Shown piece after piece: positions 14,035 to 23,275 of a stretch of DNA of 50,670 nucleotides. A model generated the notes under the pieces. The model saw only the letters and a program-made list of their open reading frames with translations. It did no database searches and had not been told where the DNA came from. Both the position numbers and the translations under genes were made by a program. Source of the stretch: Acidobacteriaceae bacterium (GTDB lineage Bacteria > Acidobacteriota > Terriglobia > Terriglobales > Acidobacteriaceae); assembly GCA_030041305.1 (NCBI GenBank), contig JASHOC010000051.1:1-50670 (forward strand). Direction: 5' to 3'. Within the stretch, counting starts at the first letter, position 1. Each line of letters begins with the position of its first letter.

Positions 14035-16110
14035 TTGGTTCTGGAACTGCAAGAGAAGCTCGGTGAGGCCATTCGCGCCTTGATCTTAAAAAACTATGCG
14101 CTTGACTTGCCCAACGTTTCGCTAGAAACTCCACCGGACCTGCGCTTGGGCGAAGTGGCCTCGCCCATTGCCTTTGAGTTGGCGCGCAGGCTGCGCAAGG
14201 CGCCTAAGATCATCGCCCAGGAAATTGTGACTGGGCTGGGCGCGGTGGAGGGCTTCTCCGGCTTCGAGGTCGCCGGCGCCGGCTACATCAACGCGCGGCT
14301 GGACCGTTTGGCCGCGGTTTGCACGACGGCATCGGAAGAAAACGCTCACCTCGCAGCACCTGGCACGGAGGGCCATGTGCTGGTGGAGCACACTTCGATC
14401 AATCCCAACAAAGCCGCCCACATTGGCCATTTGCGCAACGCCATCCTGGGCGACACTTTTGTGCGCCTGCTGCGCGCCACCGGCTTCAAAGTCGACGTGC
14501 AGAACTACATCGACAACACCGGCGTGCAGGTGGCCGACGTCGTGGTCGGTTTTCTTTATCTCGAAAGTAAGTCCGTCGCCGAAATCCGCGCTTTGGCTGC
14601 CGACTGCGGGGAACGCGCCGAAGGCACGGGCTCCCACACCGCAGGCATCGATTACTACTGCTGGGACCTCTATGCGCGCACTTCGCAATGGTATGAGCAG
14701 GGAACCGTCGAGGAAAAAGAAGCGCGCAAACGCCTGCGCTACGACACGCTGCACGCGATCGAAAGTGGCGGCAACGAGATCGCGAAAATCGCCGACCTAA
14801 TTTCCACCGCGGTCCTCCGCCGCCATCTCGAAACCATGCTGCGGCTCGGCATCGAATATGATTTTCTGCCCCGTGAAAGCGAGATTCTGCACCTGAAGTT
14901 CTGGGAGGCGGCTCGCGAGGAACTCGAACGATCTGGTGTGCTGTACGAAGTGACTCAGGGAAAGAATGCTGGCTGCTGGGTGATGAAGCGTCCGGGCTCC
15001 GAAGCCTCGGCGGAAGAAACCGACGACGAGGCTAAGGTGATTGTTCGCTCCAACGGCACAGTAACCTATGTCGGCAAGGATATTGCCTACCACCTGTGGA
15101 AGTTCGGGCTGTTAGGACGGGATTTCGGCTACAGGCCGTTTTTCCGCTATGCCGACCGCGAGTGCTGGGTCTCCACGGAACACGGTGAAGCAGCTCATCC
15201 GCACTTTGGCGGCGCCACGGCCATTTACAACGTCATCGACGCGCGACAGTCCGATCCTCAGGCGAATGTCATCCAGGCGCTGCGTGGTATGGGCCACGCC
15301 GCCGCGGCGGACCACTACACGCATTTCAGCTACGAAATGGTGGCGCTCACGCCGCGCTGCGCCATCGAGCTCGGCTACGACGTTGCGCCCGAAGACCGAA
15401 CGCGCCCCTACATTGAAGTGAGCGGCCGCAAAGGCTTTGGCGTCAAGGCGGACGACCTGATCGACAAGCTCATCGCCGCCACGCGCGCCGAGGTCGATGC
15501 GCGCCGGACCGGAGGTATCGGCGAGAATGCCGAAGCCGAACGGCAGAAAATCGCCCACCAGATCGCCATCGGCGCCTTGCGCTACTTCATGCTGAAATAT
15601 ACGCGCAACTCCGTTATTGCTTTCGACTTCAAGGACGCGCTCAGCTTCGAGGGCGAAACCGGCCCCTACCTCCAATACGCCGTGGTCCGCATCCGCAACA
15701 TCTACCGCAAAGGCGGTACGACGCCGGAGGCGGCGTTGGCGGAGTTCGCGAAGCAGGCCGGGCAGCAAGTCAGCGAGTCAGCAAGTCAACGCTCCACGGC
15801 CGCTGCGCGTGACGGACTTTCGCAATATCTCAGCGGCGAAGAGAACGAAGACATCTGGGCCCTGTGGCTGCGTGCGGGCCGTTTTTCTCTGGTCCTGGAG
15901 CAAAGCATTGCCGCCTCCGAACCAGCGTTTCTGGCCAAGCATGCTTTTCAGTTAGCGCAGGAGTTCAACAACTTCTATCATAAGCATCACATCCTCACCG
16001 AAGAGGACCCGCAGCGGAAGGTGTTTCTGCTGGCCACGGCCGCCGTTGTGCTTCGTGAGCTGATAAAAGCGTTAAGTCTGCTCGGCATCGAAAGCCCGGA
16101 AGCCATGTAA
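14035..16110 (+). CDS. argS: Arginyl-tRNA synthetase
   Basis: 691 residues, longer than the roughly 560-580 of E. coli ArgRS. It has an N-terminal Arg-specific additional domain (1-110), the class I HIGH motif as HIGHLRNAI (129-137) after SINPNKAA, and in place of a canonical KMSKS the ArgRS form EVSGRKGFGVKADDL. The C-terminal DALR anticodon-binding domain is present (LKYTRNSVIAFDFKDALS and beyond). The extra length appears as insertions, for example a Gly/Ser-poor segment after GFLYLESKSVAEIRAL and a TPEAALAEFAKQAGQQ stretch near 570. The start is TTG at 14035, with GAGG 8 nt upstream. It charges tRNA-Arg in the cytoplasm. Confidence 0.95.
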   Translation: MVLELQEKLGEAIRALILKNYALDLPNVSLETPPDLRLGEVASPIAFELARRLRKAPKIIAQEIVTGLGAVEGFSGFEVAGAGYINARLDRLAAVCTTASEENAHLAAPGTEGHVLVEHTSINPNKAAHIGHLRNAILGDTFVRLLRATGFKVDVQNYIDNTGVQVADVVVGFLYLESKSVAEIRALAADCGERAEGTGSHTAGIDYYCWDLYARTSQWYEQGTVEEKEARKRLRYDTLHAIESGGNEIAKIADLISTAVLRRHLETMLRLGIEYDFLPRESEILHLKFWEAAREELERSGVLYEVTQGKNAGCWVMKRPGSEASAEETDDEAKVIVRSNGTVTYVGKDIAYHLWKFGLLGRDFGYRPFFRYADRECWVSTEHGEAAHPHFGGATAIYNVIDARQSDPQANVIQALRGMGHAAAADHYTHFSYEMVALTPRCAIELGYDVAPEDRTRPYIEVSGRKGFGVKADDLIDKLIAATRAEVDARRTGGIGENAEAERQKIAHQIAIGALRYFMLKYTRNSVIAFDFKDALSFEGETGPYLQYAVVRIRNIYRKGGTTPEAALAEFAKQAGQQVSESASQRSTAAARDGLSQYLSGEENEDIWALWLRAGRFSLVLEQSIAASEPAFLAKHAFQLAQEFNNFYHKHHILTEEDPQRKVFLLATAAVVLRELIKALSLLGIESPEAM

Positions 16111-16499
16111 GGAGCAGTTCGGGGCTTGTGCAGCAGCTCATTCCGGCTGGACTTACAGATCTCCGGCTACAGCAAGTGCATTTCGACTTTTGGCCGGGTC
16201 GCCCCGCCTTCTCGCACCCAGAGCGCGCCGGTTTCACCCATCTTCTCCAGTAGGCTGGATCGCGAAACCTCGTGGTCCCTACGCGGCAACCCTCGTTATC
16301 CATCCCGCGTCGAACCAGGGAACGCTATGATAGGCTCCGGGTAGATCTCTCGCTGCAATGGCGGGGGCTCCTCTTTTTTCTGCTCAGCAAGATGGTTCCT
16401 CTGTTCCCCGGCCCCACAGAAGGCGTGAGCGCGTGGACCGGTGGCTGGATCTGGATGGGGCCAGGCTCAAGCTGGCGCCTGGCTCGTGGAGAGACGCGC
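16111..16499 (+). other. Intergenic stretch with possible sthA promoter
   Basis: 389 bp without a gene. TATGAT at 16326-16331 is a good -10-like box but lacks a -35; it would give a leader of about 165 nt. A 7-bp hairpin GCCAGGC/GCCTGGC (16460-16466 and 16477-16483) ends 4 nt before the Shine-Dalgarno GGAGAG (16488-16493). The reading frame of sthA stays open upstream to 16272 but that part is not conserved-looking. Confidence 0.4.
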
Positions 16500-17906
16500 A
16501 TGAGCGCCGTCAAGTATGACTTGGTCGTCCTCGGCTCCGGCCCGGCGGGGCAGCGCGCCGCTGTCGCCGCAGCCAAGATGAACAAGCGCGTGGTGGTGGT
16601 TGAGGCGCGCTCGGTGGTGGGCGGCGTATGCATCAACACCGGCACGATTCCATCCAAGACCATGCGTGAGGCCGTGCTTCATCTTTCCGGGTACAACTAC
16701 CGCAACATTTACGGCATGAACTACCGGGTTAAGGAAAAGATCACCATGTCGGACCTGGCCTTCCGCGTGCAGGCGGTGATTAAAACCGAGATTGACGTAA
16801 CGGAGGCCCAGCTTTCGCGCAACGGCATCGACATCGTCCACGGCATTGCGCGTTTCATCGACCCCCACCAGGTGCGGGTGGAAGGCCCGCAGGCCGAAAT
16901 CACGCTTGAAGCCGGAAGCATCATCATTGCCGTGGGAACCAAGCCCGCTTCCACGCCCAAAGTGCCCATCAACGGCCGCACCATCATCAACAGCGACCAG
17001 ATTCTCGGCCTTGAGTCGCTGCCCTACTCGCTCATCGTCGTGGGGGGCGGCGTCATCGGGGTCGAGTACACATGCATGTTCGCGGTGCTGGGTGTGCGCG
17101 TCACGCTGATCGAAAAACGCAACCGCCTGCTGGATTTCGCTGACCAGGAGATTATCGAAACGCTGAGCTACCATTTGCGCGATAGCCGCGTGACCCTGCG
17201 CCTGGGCGAAGAAGTTGAGAGCGTCGAAGAGTTGCCGTTGGGCGCCGTGGCGGCGAATTTAGAAAGTAAAAAACGGGTTTCCGGCGATGCGCTGCTCTAC
17301 GCCGTGGGCCGCCAGGGGAACGTCGACGATTTGAACCTCGCCGCAGCGGGCCTCGAGGCCGACAGCCGCGGCCGCATCGCCGTCGATGAGCATTACATGA
17401 CCAATGTGGATCACATCTTCGCCGTCGGCGATGTCGTGGGCTTTCCTTCGTTAGCCTCCGTCTCCATGGAGCAGGGCCGCATCGCCGCTGCCCGCGCGTT
17501 CAACGACCATGCGGCGACGTCCAACCCCAGTTTTTATCCTTATGGCATTTACACCATTCCGGAAATCAGCTTCATCGGCAAAACAGAAGAGCAGTTGACC
17601 GATGAAGATGTGCCTTACGAAGTGGGCATGGCCTACTATCGCGAGGTGGCGAGGGGCCAGATTCGCGGCGACACCACCGGCCGTCTAAAACTGATTTTCC
17701 ATCGCGAGACGCGCAAAGTTTTAGGCGTGCATATCATCGGCGAGGGCGCCAGCGAGCTGGTCCACATTGGCCAGGCGGTGATGACTTTCGACGGAAATCT
17801 TAATTACTTTATCGACACCGTGTTTAACTACCCTACGCTCGCCGAGTGCTACAAAGTTGCGGCGTTCAACGGGCTGGGGCGGCTGCTGCGCTATCAAACA
17901 CAATAG
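16500..17906 (+). CDS. sthA: Soluble (Si-specific) pyridine nucleotide transhydrogenase
   Basis: 468 residues, matching SthA. The FAD-binding motif VVLGSGPAGQRAAVAAAK (about 9-26) is followed by GGVCINTGTIPSKTMRE, in which the second redox Cys of disulfide reductases is replaced by Thr; this loss of the disulfide is the mark of SthA. The NAD(P) motif is GGGVIGVEYTCMFAVLG (about 181-197), and the dimerisation domain with YTIPEISFIGKTEEQL and GEGASELVHIGQ is complete. The enzyme interconverts NADPH/NAD+ and NADP+/NADH in the cytoplasm. ATG at 16500 has GGAGAG about 7 nt upstream. The ROK gene follows 23 bp later, probably in one operon. Confidence 0.95.
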   Translation: MSAVKYDLVVLGSGPAGQRAAVAAAKMNKRVVVVEARSVVGGVCINTGTIPSKTMREAVLHLSGYNYRNIYGMNYRVKEKITMSDLAFRVQAVIKTEIDVTEAQLSRNGIDIVHGIARFIDPHQVRVEGPQAEITLEAGSIIIAVGTKPASTPKVPINGRTIINSDQILGLESLPYSLIVVGGGVIGVEYTCMFAVLGVRVTLIEKRNRLLDFADQEIIETLSYHLRDSRVTLRLGEEVESVEELPLGAVAANLESKKRVSGDALLYAVGRQGNVDDLNLAAAGLEADSRGRIAVDEHYMTNVDHIFAVGDVVGFPSLASVSMEQGRIAAARAFNDHAATSNPSFYPYGIYTIPEISFIGKTEEQLTDEDVPYEVGMAYYREVARGQIRGDTTGRLKLIFHRETRKVLGVHIIGEGASELVHIGQAVMTFDGNLNYFIDTVFNYPTLAECYKVAAFNGLGRLLRYQTQ

Positions 17907-17929
17907 CTTCGATCCCCGGGAGGGCTGGC

Positions 17930-18826
17930 ATGACAATCGCCATCGGCGCCGTGATGACCGAGCACATCGTGGCCGGCAGGCTTCAGGATCAGCGGCTGAC
18001 CGGAAAACCGACCCGCTATCCCGATGATCCTGAAGCGCGCGAAGTGCTCATTCCCATCCCGGCCGCGGAGCTGGTGGAGTTGCTGGCCGAGCAAATTCAA
18101 CCTCTGACCGCCGGTGGAGATCCACCAGACGCCATCGGCGTGGCTGTCCCCGGCATTGTGCGCGCGGGCGTGGTGGAGGACTCGCCGAACCTGCCCCAGA
18201 TTAAGGGCATGCGGATGGCCGAAGCGCTGGCCAAAGCGCTGGAGGCCCGCGGGGTGGCGGCGCCAGTGCATGTGGCCAACGACGCCGACGCCATCGCCGC
18301 CGGCGTAGCTGCCACTCGCGGCCAGCTGAACAAGCTTACGCGCGTGTGGACGATCGGCAATGGCATCGGCTATGGACGATGGCCTTACGTCGAAGGAGTG
18401 TGGGAGGGCGGCCACATCACCGTGACCCTCGATCCAAAGGAGCGCTTCTGCGGCTGCGGCGGCGTGGGCCACCTTGAAGGCATCATGGGCTATCGCGCCA
18501 TGCGCATGCGGTTTCTCGATATGGAGCCGGAGGAAATTTTCGCCCATGCCAAGAAAGGCGACGCGCGCTGTCGGGAATTCGTCGATCTGTGGCATCGCGC
18601 CCTGGCCGCGGCGACTGCTTCGTTCATTCACCTGGCCGGACCAGGGCGTTTTTACTTTACCGGCCAGAATGTAAGGTTTTTGGAGCTGCCCCTGCTGCGC
18701 AGCCATTTGGAAACCATGGTGCGCATGAGTCCTCTGCAAAGTTATTCACTCGAGATCCTGGAGCCCGATGACGAGACGGCCCTCCTGGGCGCCGGCGTGA
18801 GCGCCATCCGCGCGTTGGCGCGGTGA
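17930..18826 (+). CDS. ROK family protein (glucokinase-like), divergent ATP site
   Basis: 298 residues. ROK hallmarks: ANDADAIAAG (about 122-131) with the catalytic Asp, GGHITV with the sugar-binding His, and the zinc loop RFCGCGGVGHLE, where the usual third Cys is His. The expected N-terminal phosphate-binding motif (DxGGTK) is not recognisable; the start reads MTIAIGAVMTEHIVAG. So it may have weak, altered or no kinase activity, or be a sugar-binding regulator, although no HTH is present. GGGAGGG lies before the ATG. Neighbouring sthA links it to NADPH/sugar metabolism only by position. I would not name it glk without assay. Confidence 0.8.
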   Translation: MTIAIGAVMTEHIVAGRLQDQRLTGKPTRYPDDPEAREVLIPIPAAELVELLAEQIQPLTAGGDPPDAIGVAVPGIVRAGVVEDSPNLPQIKGMRMAEALAKALEARGVAAPVHVANDADAIAAGVAATRGQLNKLTRVWTIGNGIGYGRWPYVEGVWEGGHITVTLDPKERFCGCGGVGHLEGIMGYRAMRMRFLDMEPEEIFAHAKKGDARCREFVDLWHRALAAATASFIHLAGPGRFYFTGQNVRFLELPLLRSHLETMVRMSPLQSYSLEILEPDDETALLGAGVSAIRALAR

Positions 18827-18844
18827 TTGCAGGGGTGCGGGCAG

Positions 18845-18987
18845 CTAATCTCCTGAATCAGAAGTAAGGCCCATAATTCCGACATCTAATCAGGATTAAC
18901 TCTGGTTCAAGTTCCACCCCAGATGCTGCGTCTCCTGTTTCCCAAGGATCCAAATTTATGCAGAAAATCAATGATTCAGGAGACTAG
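18845..18987. repeat. 143-bp segment bounded by 16-bp inverted repeats
   Basis: The left arm CTAATCTCCTGAATCA (18845-18860) and right arm TGATTCAGGAGACTAG (18972-18987) match in 15 of 16 positions as inverted repeats, 12 contiguous. The segment fills the gap between the convergent ROK and RDD genes and its right arm overlaps the RDD stop codon. It could be a miniature transposable element or a long-range hairpin. No target-site duplication is evident. Confidence 0.6.
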
Positions 18988-20417
18988 TTCTTGCACAAGC
19001 GCGTTCCCGATAACCGGTCATGCCAGCTTAGGCTCTCGTCATCGAAGAGAATCCAAGCCACGCCCAGGCCCATGGGCGCCAGCGACAAGATGAACGACCC
19101 CAGCCGGCGGATGCGCCGCCCTCGCGTCGGAATTTGGCCGTCGAGCGTGCGCAGGCGGATATGCGCGTAGCGCATGCCCGGCGTGGCCCGCGCGAAGATG
19201 AAGAAGAGAGCGTAGTATACGAAGCCAATTCCCGCGAGCCCCAAGGTTGCGCTCAACGAGGCCTGGCGCACCGCCGGCAGCGCTTGCGCGTGCGAAACGG
19301 CGGTTGTCGCGGCGGCCAGGAAAGCCGCGGTGATCAGCGCGGCATCGACCACCGCCGCCATCAGGCGCAAGTGAAAAGGAGCCGACACGGGCCGAGCGAC
19401 CGCTTCAGGTTCTGGCGCGCTCTCGGCCGTCAACTCAGGCGCCGGCGCGGCGGCAGCTTCGGCCAACGGCGCGGCCCCCTCGTCTTCCGGCTGCGCCTCC
19501 AGCTCGATGCCCGACCATCGCGGCCCCGCCCACGCCGTTGCGGCGTCGCCAGCGCTGTCCGCGAACGGCCTAAGCGAAATCGCGCCCGGATCTACCTCGA
19601 AGATGCTTAATTGCACGCCGCATTCCGCTGCGGCGCGCGGGCCCTCAGCCAGCCGCGGGCGCATCTTGCGCGTGGCCACCAACTCGCGGGGAAACTCGAT
19701 GAGATTGGCGTGAATAGGCTCGGCCGGCTCGACGCTTTCGATCTCCTCCCTCTCTTGTTCCAGAGCATCGGCGGCTGCGCGCAATCGACCTTCCTCAACG
19801 TCCGTTTTAAAAACCGCGGCTCCGTGGGACACTTGGATTCCCGCGGGCTTTGCCGGCCGGAGCGGCAACTCCGGATCCCAGCGAACGGTGAGCGCGGGCG
19901 GCTCAACTTGCGTTGCGGCGTAGGATTCGTCAGAGGTCTTGGCCCACGCCGGCTCAGGTTTCACCTCGGCTGCCGGCTGAGGGAATTCCTCCTGATGAGG
20001 AAGCTCGCTGAAAAACGGCTGAGCGCCGGCGGCACTTGCCGACGCTGCGGCCTCAATGCCGTCGAGCACGGATTGCGCGGCAGCCCTGGCCTTGAGAGCG
20101 GCCTGCGAAGCCGCTTCGGCGGCGCGCAAGGCGGCGCGCGCCTCGTCGGCCAGCATCTCGCTATAGCTGGGCGCCTCGGCGAAGCGCGCCGCAACGCGGG
20201 CTGCGGCCTCCATGGCCCGGCGGCTGGCGCCGTGTTGGGTTTCGACATGCGTCTTCGGCTCCGCCGCCGAACAACCCTTCCGGCCGCGATGTTCGGCGAT
20301 GCGCCGGTTCACTTCCTGTTTCCACGAAGGCGAGAGTTTGGCCGGACTGACCGATGTGCTCAAAGCTACTTTGTCCCTTCTCCACCGGGGCCAGACCCCA
20401 AGGAAATCCAGCCCCAT
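18984..20417 (-). CDS. RDD family membrane protein with long Ala/Glu-rich cytoplasmic region
   Basis: 477 residues from ATG 20417 (MGLDFLGVW), preceded by GGGGAAG. An N-terminal segment SPSWKQEVNRRIAEHRGRKG is followed by about 300 residues of low-complexity Ala/Glu/Pro sequence with a coiled-coil-like Ala/Arg stretch, then the C-terminal RDD domain (from about 385): APFHLRLMAAVVDAALITAAF with the Arg and Asp of the RDD signature, two more hydrophobic helices, and DDESLSWHDRLSGT near the end. RDD proteins are integral inner-membrane proteins; some are proposed transporters. Starts further upstream (to 20666) would overlap the lptD start region and look unconserved. Divergent from lptD. Confidence 0.75.
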   Translation of the reverse strand: MGLDFLGVWPRWRRDKVALSTSVSPAKLSPSWKQEVNRRIAEHRGRKGCSAAEPKTHVETQHGASRRAMEAAARVAARFAEAPSYSEMLADEARAALRAAEAASQAALKARAAAQSVLDGIEAAASASAAGAQPFFSELPHQEEFPQPAAEVKPEPAWAKTSDESYAATQVEPPALTVRWDPELPLRPAKPAGIQVSHGAAVFKTDVEEGRLRAAADALEQEREEIESVEPAEPIHANLIEFPRELVATRKMRPRLAEGPRAAAECGVQLSIFEVDPGAISLRPFADSAGDAATAWAGPRWSGIELEAQPEDEGAAPLAEAAAAPAPELTAESAPEPEAVARPVSAPFHLRLMAAVVDAALITAAFLAAATTAVSHAQALPAVRQASLSATLGLAGIGFVYYALFFIFARATPGMRYAHIRLRTLDGQIPTRGRRIRRLGSFILSLAPMGLGVAWILFDDESLSWHDRLSGTRLCKN

Positions 20418-20605
20418 CGTCTTCCCCGTATCTTCGGGGCAGACGCAGGCCGAAGATCGCGGAGATGGTTCGCAAATTGAGGAGGTTTTTCGCGGAGAAA
20501 CACGCATACGCACGCAGCAGACCACCTCTGCGGGCGAAACAGGCATCCGGCTTTTACCCAGGCGCCAGAGCGGCGCGGAACGCTTCCCCTCCAAGCCTGC
20601 TTTGC

Positions 20606-20611
20606 TATGCT
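20606..20611 (+). promoter_or_regulatory. Probable -10 box for lptD
   Basis: TATGCT preceded by TG at the extended -10 position (TTTGC-TATGCT) lies 26 nt before the lptD ATG. No clear -35 is visible. Confidence 0.35.
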
Positions 20612-20637
20612 GAGCCTTAAACGAGACTTGGCTTGGG

Positions 20638-23157
20638 ATGCGTCCTCGTACTTTAGTGTTTATCACGCTCCTGGTTCTCTGTCATCCGCAAGTTGACGGA
20701 CAAAGGTTGACCAACGGGTTACCCCTCTCTCAGAGCCAACCCGCCGCCGATCCCACTGGAGTGCAACTTTCGTCGTCTTCTTCTCTTCCCGATGATCCCG
20801 GCCAGGAGCTTTTGCCCGTTGCAAAACCGGAACCCGCGCCTGCCTCCGGAACTCCCATCGAATGGGAAGCCGAAAACCAGACCTGGATCGGCGATACGGT
20901 CACGCTCTCGGGAAAGGTGGTGCTCCATTATCGCGATTACGTTCTCACCGCCGACGAGGTGACCTACAACCGGGCCACGACGGAACTTCAAGGCGACCAT
21001 ATCCAAGTTACCGGCGGCCCGGAGGACGTGCTGATCGACGCCTCGCACGGTGAAATGCGCCTGAACATGCACACCGCGCGCTTCTATGACGTGCACGGAT
21101 CGCAGGGGGTAAGGACCCTCGGCCACACCGTCGTCTACTCCACACCCAACCCCCTCCTGTTTTCCGGACGGGTGCTCATCCAAACCGGCGAGGGCGATTA
21201 CAAGCTCATCGATGGAGAGATCACCAATTGCCGTCTTCCCCACCCCGATTGGCGGATTCTCTCCCACTCCATCGCTCTTGCTAACGGCGCGGCCTCGACG
21301 TCCAATTCGGTATTCGAGTTCCTCGATGTGCCGGTCTTCTATCTGCCTTATCTGCGCCATGCCGCGGTCGCGAACGGCCGCACCAGCGGCTTTCTCATCC
21401 CGGTGATCAGCAACGGATCGTCGATCCGCGGCTATACCCTCGGTGAACAGGTCTACTGGGCCATCAACCGCAGCATGGACATGGTTCTCGGCGCCGAGTA
21501 CTTCAGCAAGCGCGGTTGGGCGCCCAACGGCGATTTTCGCTATAAGGGGCCCGGCCTCGATCACCTCATCGCACGCTGGAACGCGCTGCTCGACCGCGGC
21601 GTCGAAGAGGCGGTGACCAACGCACAGACGGGCCAGGTCACGAACGAGCTCGTCAACCAGGGCGGCGAGGACGTGGCCGCAGAGGGCATCAGGACTTTCT
21701 CTCCGGAAACGCGCCTCGCGGGCACAGCCGAGTATCTTTCCAGCTACGTCTACCGGCTGGTCTTCAACGACAACTACACGCAGGCCACCAGCTCCCAGGT
21801 GAGCAGCGACGTGGCCTTCACCCACGCCAGAAACGGCCGCATTCCCTCGGCGTCTCTGGACCGCTTTCAGACCTTTGCCAGCACCACCAACGGCGATGAA
21901 GTGCGGATTCTCCATCTACCCAATTTGCGTTACGACGTGCTCGACAAGCCATTGGCCGGCTCGCACGTTTACTGGGGGTTGGCTTCGTCGCTCGATTACC
22001 TGAGCCGCTCAGAGCCGGATTTCCATGCCCGCAACGTGGGGCGTTTCGATTTCTACCCCCACATCGTGCTGCCTCTCGAGGCCGGCGGCTGGAGCCTGCT
22101 CGCCGAAGCCGCAGTGCGCGACACCTCCTATACCATCAGCCAGCACCCCGACCTGACCGGGGCCAATAGCGGCGTTCCCACCATCAGCCACGATCCCCTC
22201 AGCCGGCACGATGTCGAGGCCTCGGTCGACCTCCGGCCTCCCCCTCTGGAGCGCGAATTTGTCCTCCCCTGGGGAAACAGGGTGTTGCGCCACGTCATCG
22301 AACCTGAGCTCACCTATCGCTACGTCACCGGCATCGGACCGGCGGCCCGCAATGCCCTGCTTTTCGACACCACAGATATCGCCACCGACACCAGCCAGGT
22401 CGGCTACTCGTTCACCCAGCGCTTTTTTCTTCGGCCGGAAAACGAATCGCCATGCGACCCTGATGCGCCCGACGCCGGCCTCTGTCCCGCCCAGCCCCGC
22501 GAGTGGGCTACCTGGCAGATTGCGCAGGAGTTCTTTATCGATCCCAACTTTGGTGGCGCGCTCATTCCCGGCCGCAGAAACGTCTTCGCCTCCACATTGG
22601 ATCTATCCGCAATCGCCTTTCTCACCTCGCCGCGCAACCTTTCGCCGCTCATCTCGCGCTTGCGTTTTGAGGCCATTCACAACTTGCGCGTCGAATGGGA
22701 TTTCGATTATGACCCCAAGCGTGGTCAAATGGACGCGGATAACCTCTTTGCCGGCTATAGCTGGGGCCGCACCACGCTCGGTGTCGGCCACGCCTTGCTC
22801 AACGCCGTGGACGAAAATACCGGCGGCGCCTCCCTTTCTACTCTAAAAAGCCAGCTCGTCAAGCCCTTCCTCGAGTTCGGCAAACCCAGCGGCAAAGGTT
22901 TCGACCTGGCCGTCAACGGCGGTTACGATTTTGCCCAGCATACCCTCCAATACGCCGGCGCGGAAGCGGTTTACAACTGGGACTGTTGCGGACTGACCCT
23001 GGGTTACCGGCGCTTTCAGTTGGGCACGGTGGGCACGGTGAGCCGTGACGAAACGCAATGGCTTTATAGTTTTACGCTAGCCAACTTTGGCGTGGTCGGC
23101 GACATTCGGCGCGCCAATTCGGTCTTCCGGGACCCGACTCTTCCGCCTGCCTACTAG
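20638..23157 (+). CDS. lptD: LPS-assembly protein LptD (OstA/Imp)
   Basis: 839 residues. A signal peptide (MRPRTLVFITLLVLCHPQVDG) precedes a short disordered part and the periplasmic OstA-like beta-jellyroll (about 75-200: WIGDTVTLSGKVVLHYRDYVLTADEVTYN and VLIDASHGEMRLN), then a large C-terminal barrel (about 220-839) with many FDFYPHIVLPLEAGGWSLLAEAAVR-like strands. LptD forms the outer-membrane LPS translocon with LptE and receives LPS from LptA. The presence of lptD indicates a diderm organism that makes LPS. Only isolated Cys residues are seen (for example CDPDAPDAGLC), not the fixed four-Cys pattern of E. coli LptD. It leads an envelope cluster with the DsbA-like and SurA-like lipoproteins. 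Confidence 0.92.
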   Translation: MRPRTLVFITLLVLCHPQVDGQRLTNGLPLSQSQPAADPTGVQLSSSSSLPDDPGQELLPVAKPEPAPASGTPIEWEAENQTWIGDTVTLSGKVVLHYRDYVLTADEVTYNRATTELQGDHIQVTGGPEDVLIDASHGEMRLNMHTARFYDVHGSQGVRTLGHTVVYSTPNPLLFSGRVLIQTGEGDYKLIDGEITNCRLPHPDWRILSHSIALANGAASTSNSVFEFLDVPVFYLPYLRHAAVANGRTSGFLIPVISNGSSIRGYTLGEQVYWAINRSMDMVLGAEYFSKRGWAPNGDFRYKGPGLDHLIARWNALLDRGVEEAVTNAQTGQVTNELVNQGGEDVAAEGIRTFSPETRLAGTAEYLSSYVYRLVFNDNYTQATSSQVSSDVAFTHARNGRIPSASLDRFQTFASTTNGDEVRILHLPNLRYDVLDKPLAGSHVYWGLASSLDYLSRSEPDFHARNVGRFDFYPHIVLPLEAGGWSLLAEAAVRDTSYTISQHPDLTGANSGVPTISHDPLSRHDVEASVDLRPPPLEREFVLPWGNRVLRHVIEPELTYRYVTGIGPAARNALLFDTTDIATDTSQVGYSFTQRFFLRPENESPCDPDAPDAGLCPAQPREWATWQIAQEFFIDPNFGGALIPGRRNVFASTLDLSAIAFLTSPRNLSPLISRLRFEAIHNLRVEWDFDYDPKRGQMDADNLFAGYSWGRTTLGVGHALLNAVDENTGGASLSTLKSQLVKPFLEFGKPSGKGFDLAVNGGYDFAQHTLQYAGAEAVYNWDCCGLTLGYRRFQLGTVGTVSRDETQWLYSFTLANFGVVGDIRRANSVFRDPTLPPAY

Positions 23158-23255
23158 GGCCTGCGATTTCCTTTCCCCCATCTTCGCGTCCATTCGCCTG
23201 GGCCGGGAAAAATCCTGATCGGACGGAGTTCGGCGATTAGTCCGCTGGAGTATCC

Positions 23256-23270
23256 TTTCCTGAGAGGAAA
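23256..23270 (+). promoter_or_regulatory. Hairpin enclosing the Shine-Dalgarno sequence of the DsbA-like gene
   Basis: TTTCCT-GAG-AGGAAA is a perfect 6-bp stem whose right arm AGGAAA contains the likely Shine-Dalgarno sequence for the TTG at 23276. TATCCT (23251-23256) just upstream could be a -10 box. Confidence 0.45.
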
Positions 23271-23275
23271 CCAAA

